A stretch of 8,880 nt of DNA from JAZDLC01 sp043802345 (GTDB taxonomy: Bacteria; Planctomycetota; B15-G4; JADJEK01), in assembly GCA_043802345.1 (NCBI GenBank), contig JAZDLC010000232.1:1-8880 (forward strand). The letters are read 5' to 3'. Both the position numbers and the translations under genes were made by a program. A model generated the notes under the pieces. It was not told the DNA's origin. It saw nothing but the letters and a program-made list of their open reading frames with translations, and made no database searches. Position 1 is the first letter of the stretch, and each line of letters begins with the position of its first letter. Below are positions 6,718 through 8,880 of the stretch, piece after piece.

Positions 6718-7899
6718 ATGGATCCGAAGTTCGAGAGGCTTGAGGGACGGTCGCCGCAGTACTGGTCGCTGCTAGCCCTCTTGGGGGCTCTCGCAGTCGC
6801 GGGGTTTCTCGTCACCTGGTATGCGAGCGTCAAGGGGCTCTGGGTGACCGGCATGACCAACCGGATCCCGTGGGGCCTGCAGATCGTCATGGCGGTCTAC
6901 TACATCGGGTTCTCGGAAGGGTGCCTGGTCGTCGCGGGCCTGTATGGCGTCTTCGGCAAGCAGGAGTACAAACCGTTCGCGCGCATGGCCGTCTTCCTGG
7001 CCATGCTGTTCCTGATCGCCGGCCTGCTGTCGATTCTCACCGACCAGGGGCGGATGGACCGGGTCTTCGTCGAGACGTTCATCCACTTCAACTTCCAGTC
7101 GATGTTCTCGATCAATCCGCTCCTCTACCTCGGGCACATCCTGATCTGCATTCTGTTCCTCTTCGTCATGTTCAAGCAGATGGACCGCCTGGTGAAGGTC
7201 GTGGCGACCATGGCCTTCGCGTGGGCCTTCTGCGTCCACAGCGGCACAGGGGCGATCTTCGGGTTCGGCGCGCGCGTGCTGTACGAGTCGCCGATGCTGC
7301 CCGCGACCTTCGTGGCCGCGGCCATGGCGTCCGGGATCGCCCTGATGATCGTGATGGTGACCGGCCTGTTCAAGCTCACCAATCGCCACGTGGACGACGC
7401 CCTCATCCTGTGGCTCGGCAAGTTGATGGCGGTCACCCTGACCGTGGTCGTCTATCTCGTTTTCGTGGAGAACGCATACCGCGCGTATGTCTTCGAACTG
7501 CGCGAAGCGGCTCACTTCTACCTCTTCGGCGGCTTCCACTCCGTGCTGTTCTGGTTGGGTCTCGTTTGCACCGGCCTCATCGGCCCGATGCTGATCCTGT
7601 TCCATCCGAAGCTCGGGAAGTCGGTCAGGTGGGTCGTGGTCGCCTCCCTGATGGTGATGGCGGGAGTCCTCTGCGAACGGTATGTGATCGTGCTCCCCGG
7701 CCTGCTGCATCCTCCGGATCTGTTCCCGGGGATGGAGATCATCGCCTCCGAGGTCAATGAAGGAGTGGCCAGCTACACCGTGAGCTGGGTCGAAGTCGTG
7801 CAGGCGCTCGGCGTGGCCGGATTCATCGGCTTCCTGTTCCTCTGGGGCATCAAGGTGCTCAGCTTCCTCCCGAAAGAGGCGCGCGCCCCGTCCCTGTGA
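6718..7899 (+). CDS. dsrP: DsrP, NrfD-like integral membrane subunit
   Basis: Membrane subunit of the Dsr complex with a quinone site, partner of DsrO; 393 residues, normal for DsrP. About ten hydrophobic helices can be counted, beginning with YWSLLALLGALAVAGFLVTW near 19-43 and ending with VVQALGVAGFIGFLFLWG near 360-385. This matches the ten-helix DsrP/HybB branch rather than eight-helix NrfD. IPWGLQIVMAVYYIGFSEG after helix 1 is a conserved-looking family segment. AGAGG at 6707-6711, overlapping the dsrO stop, precedes ATG 6718 by six bases, so dsrO and dsrP are tightly coupled. It is the last gene of the cluster: palindromic sequence follows its stop within five bases, and the next gene is about 350 bases away. 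Confidence 0.92.
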   Translation: MDPKFERLEGRSPQYWSLLALLGALAVAGFLVTWYASVKGLWVTGMTNRIPWGLQIVMAVYYIGFSEGCLVVAGLYGVFGKQEYKPFARMAVFLAMLFLIAGLLSILTDQGRMDRVFVETFIHFNFQSMFSINPLLYLGHILICILFLFVMFKQMDRLVKVVATMAFAWAFCVHSGTGAIFGFGARVLYESPMLPATFVAAAMASGIALMIVMVTGLFKLTNRHVDDALILWLGKLMAVTLTVVVYLVFVENAYRAYVFELREAAHFYLFGGFHSVLFWLGLVCTGLIGPMLILFHPKLGKSVRWVVVASLMVMAGVLCERYVIVLPGLLHPPDLFPGMEIIASEVNEGVASYTVSWVEVVQALGVAGFIGFLFLWGIKVLSFLPKEARAPSL

Positions 7900-7903
7900 C
7901 GTA

Positions 7904-7919
7904 CGGTGCCGCGGCACCG
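7904..7919. repeat. Perfect 16-base palindrome just after dsrP
   Basis: CGGTGCCGCGGCACCG is fully self-complementary and begins five bases after the dsrP stop. In RNA it would fold into a short GC-rich hairpin. No T-run follows, so it is not a classical intrinsic terminator. It may still cap or stabilise the 3' end of the operon transcript, or be a protein-binding site. Together with the larger inverted repeat that follows, it makes a two-hairpin block. Confidence 0.6.
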
Positions 7920-7926
7920 CGGGTGA

Positions 7927-7991
7927 AGAGGGGACATTCGTTAGACGTCAACATTCTCGGAGAATGTTGACGTCTAACGGATGTCCCCTCT
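7927..7991. repeat. Near-perfect 65-base inverted repeat (32-bp stem)
   Basis: The arms 7927-7958 and 7960-7991 pair at 31 of 32 positions around a single central G at 7959. The one exception is T7938 facing G7980, a wobble pair in RNA. The arms run from AGAGGGGACATTCG inwards to AACATTCTC. No T-run follows. This looks like a REP/MITE-type mobile palindrome or a long terminator hairpin. I recall similar GGGGACATTCGTTAGACGTC-type palindromes as dispersed repeats near REP-associated transposases in other high-GC genomes, but I cannot verify that here. Confidence 0.8.
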
Positions 7992-8246
7992 CTCCCCGTG
8001 ATCGGCATCGACCCAGTTTTCGGACACGGCGGCCTCCAAAAACCGGTTCGTCGGGCACGAATCGGGGATCATCCGGGAAGTACGGGAGCACGGGCCTGCC
8101 GCTTGCTGAGACCTGGTCCGCATCGGGCGGGTGGAGAGGGTGGAGGGCCACCGGAGCAGTTTCATCCGCCGTGACCAGGAATACCTGCCGCATCGGGTCG
8201 AGTGGTGGCATCTACTGGCGGACGTGATCACAATCAGGACCTGCTC
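7992..8246. other. Intergenic stretch with no convincing gene
   Basis: With the palindromes before it, about 350 bases separate dsrP from the sigma-factor gene. Short open frames exist on both strands (7964-8227 plus; 7948-8211 and 7974-8258 minus). They begin or end inside the large palindrome or inside the next gene, have biased arginine/proline/serine composition, and lack ribosome sites or family motifs. The segment may hold the promoter of the downstream gene or the decayed tail of an element linked to the palindrome. No -35/-10 pair stands out. Confidence 0.5.
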
Positions 8247-8880
8247 ATGAGCCAACAAGCATGCCCCGAGCCTGACGAACTGCTAAAACACGCCGCCTGG
8301 ATCCGCCGGCTGGCGAGCTCACTCACCCGGGACCCGGACACGGCTGATGACGCCTCGCAGGACGCGCTGATCACAGCGCTACGGGCGGAGCCCGGGCAGA
8401 TTCGTTCGCTACGGCCCTGGCTGGCAGGTGTGCTCATGAACGCCCTCCGCCAGCGGTCACGCTCCGAGGCTCGGCGACGGCAACGCGAACAGAGTACTGC
8501 AAGGGAGGACTACGTCGAGCCGACACGTGACCTGGTTCTGCGCGCGGAGATGCATCGCAGGCTCACCGACCACGTGCTGTATCTTCCTGCGAGGACGCGA
8601 TCCGTAATCCTGATGTGTTTCTACGAGGAACTGTCGCTCACGCAAGTTGCGGATTGTCTGTCGCTCAGCCGGGAGACGGTCAGCCGGCACAAGGCGCGTG
8701 GCCTCGAACTGCTGCGCAGGCGTCTGGACGACGATCACCAAGGGAATCGGAATGCCTGGGTCGGCGCATTCCTGACCCTGCAGCAGGATGAGCCGGTCGG
8801 GGGAGGTTCGACCAACATCGAGGGGACACCCGCCACGCCGGTCTCGGCATCGACGATGCTGAAGCTCGCCGCGCTGCTCG
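8247..8880 (+). CDS. ECF-type sigma factor with C-terminal extension (runs off window)
   Basis: At least 211 codons are open with no stop before the window ends. Residues 11-70 resemble sigma region 2: DTADDASQDALITAL is the region 2.2-like helix and PWLAGVLMNALRQR the DNA-melting/-10 part. Residues 100-160 resemble region 4: LPARTRSVILMCFYEELS, then the helix-turn-helix SLTQVADCLSLSRETVSRHK. After about 161 a tail (AWVGAFLTL, then a Gly/Thr/Ser-rich linker, then TMLKLAALL) departs from a minimal ECF factor. This resembles long membrane-anchored ECF proteins I associate with Planctomycetota and Acidobacteriota, where a transmembrane helix follows at this point. ATG 8247 has AGGA at 8236-8239, seven bases away; GTG 8202 or 8205 are in-frame alternatives. 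It is separated from the sulfur genes by palindromic repeats and is probably an independent unit. Confidence 0.88.
   Translation, partial: MSQQACPEPDELLKHAAWIRRLASSLTRDPDTADDASQDALITALRAEPGQIRSLRPWLAGVLMNALRQRSRSEARRRQREQSTAREDYVEPTRDLVLRAEMHRRLTDHVLYLPARTRSVILMCFYEELSLTQVADCLSLSRETVSRHKARGLELLRRRLDDDHQGNRNAWVGAFLTLQQDEPVGGGSTNIEGTPATPVSASTMLKLAALL

Noticed and set aside
6772..7917. 381-codon minus-strand open frame opposite dsrP
   Set aside because: Same cause: antisense of hydrophobic codons gives a highly charged protein with no recognisable domain. It also starts inside the palindrome at 7904-7919.
7964..8227. 87-codon plus-strand frame after dsrP
   Set aside because: It begins inside the long palindrome, is rich in Arg/Ser/Gly, has no ribosome site and no recognisable motif.

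Overview
This is a high-GC bacterial window dominated by a compact plus-strand cluster for dissimilatory sulfur metabolism. It holds a complete qmoABC set (quinone-interacting membrane-bound oxidoreductase, the electron partner of APS reductase), followed without a real gap by dsrJ, dsrO and dsrP, the periplasm-facing and membrane part of the DsrMKJOP complex. A receiver-only response regulator precedes the cluster. The host is probably an uncultured sulfate- or sulfite-reducing (or reverse-Dsr sulfur-oxidising) bacterium. The GC-rich codon use, and a downstream ECF sigma factor of the long type I associate with Planctomycetota and Acidobacteriota, point away from classical Desulfovibrio-type hosts. 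Phylum and direction of sulfur metabolism cannot be settled here.

Layout: 1-174 is a leader with a candidate extended -10 promoter and a good Shine-Dalgarno. 175-624 is the response regulator, whose natural reading frame is broken by an amber codon at codon 4. 625-762 is a short intergenic region. 763-2034 is qmoA, 2052-4325 qmoB (GTG start), 4360-5571 qmoC (GTG start preferred), 5568-5936 dsrJ (4-base overlap with qmoC), 5968-6708 dsrO (Tat signal) and 6718-7899 dsrP. 7900-8246 holds no convincing gene; it has a 16-base perfect palindrome and then a 32-bp-stem inverted repeat. From 8247 an ECF-type sigma factor runs off the right edge.

How the parts fit: QmoA and QmoB are HdrA-like flavin/iron-sulfur subunits in the cytoplasm, and QmoC is an HdrC-HdrE-like fusion carrying iron-sulfur clusters and a membrane cytochrome b domain. 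DsrP is a ten-helix NrfD-like quinone-site protein, DsrO a Tat-exported iron-sulfur protein and DsrJ a membrane-anchored triheme cytochrome c. In the usual dsrMKJOP operon, dsrM and dsrK come directly before dsrJ. Here qmoABC occupies that position, translationally coupled to dsrJ. The simplest inference is co-expression of the Apr-linked and Dsr-linked electron modules; a bolder one is a Qmo-DsrJOP assembly spanning the membrane. aprAB, dsrAB, dsrC and dsrMK are not in the window.
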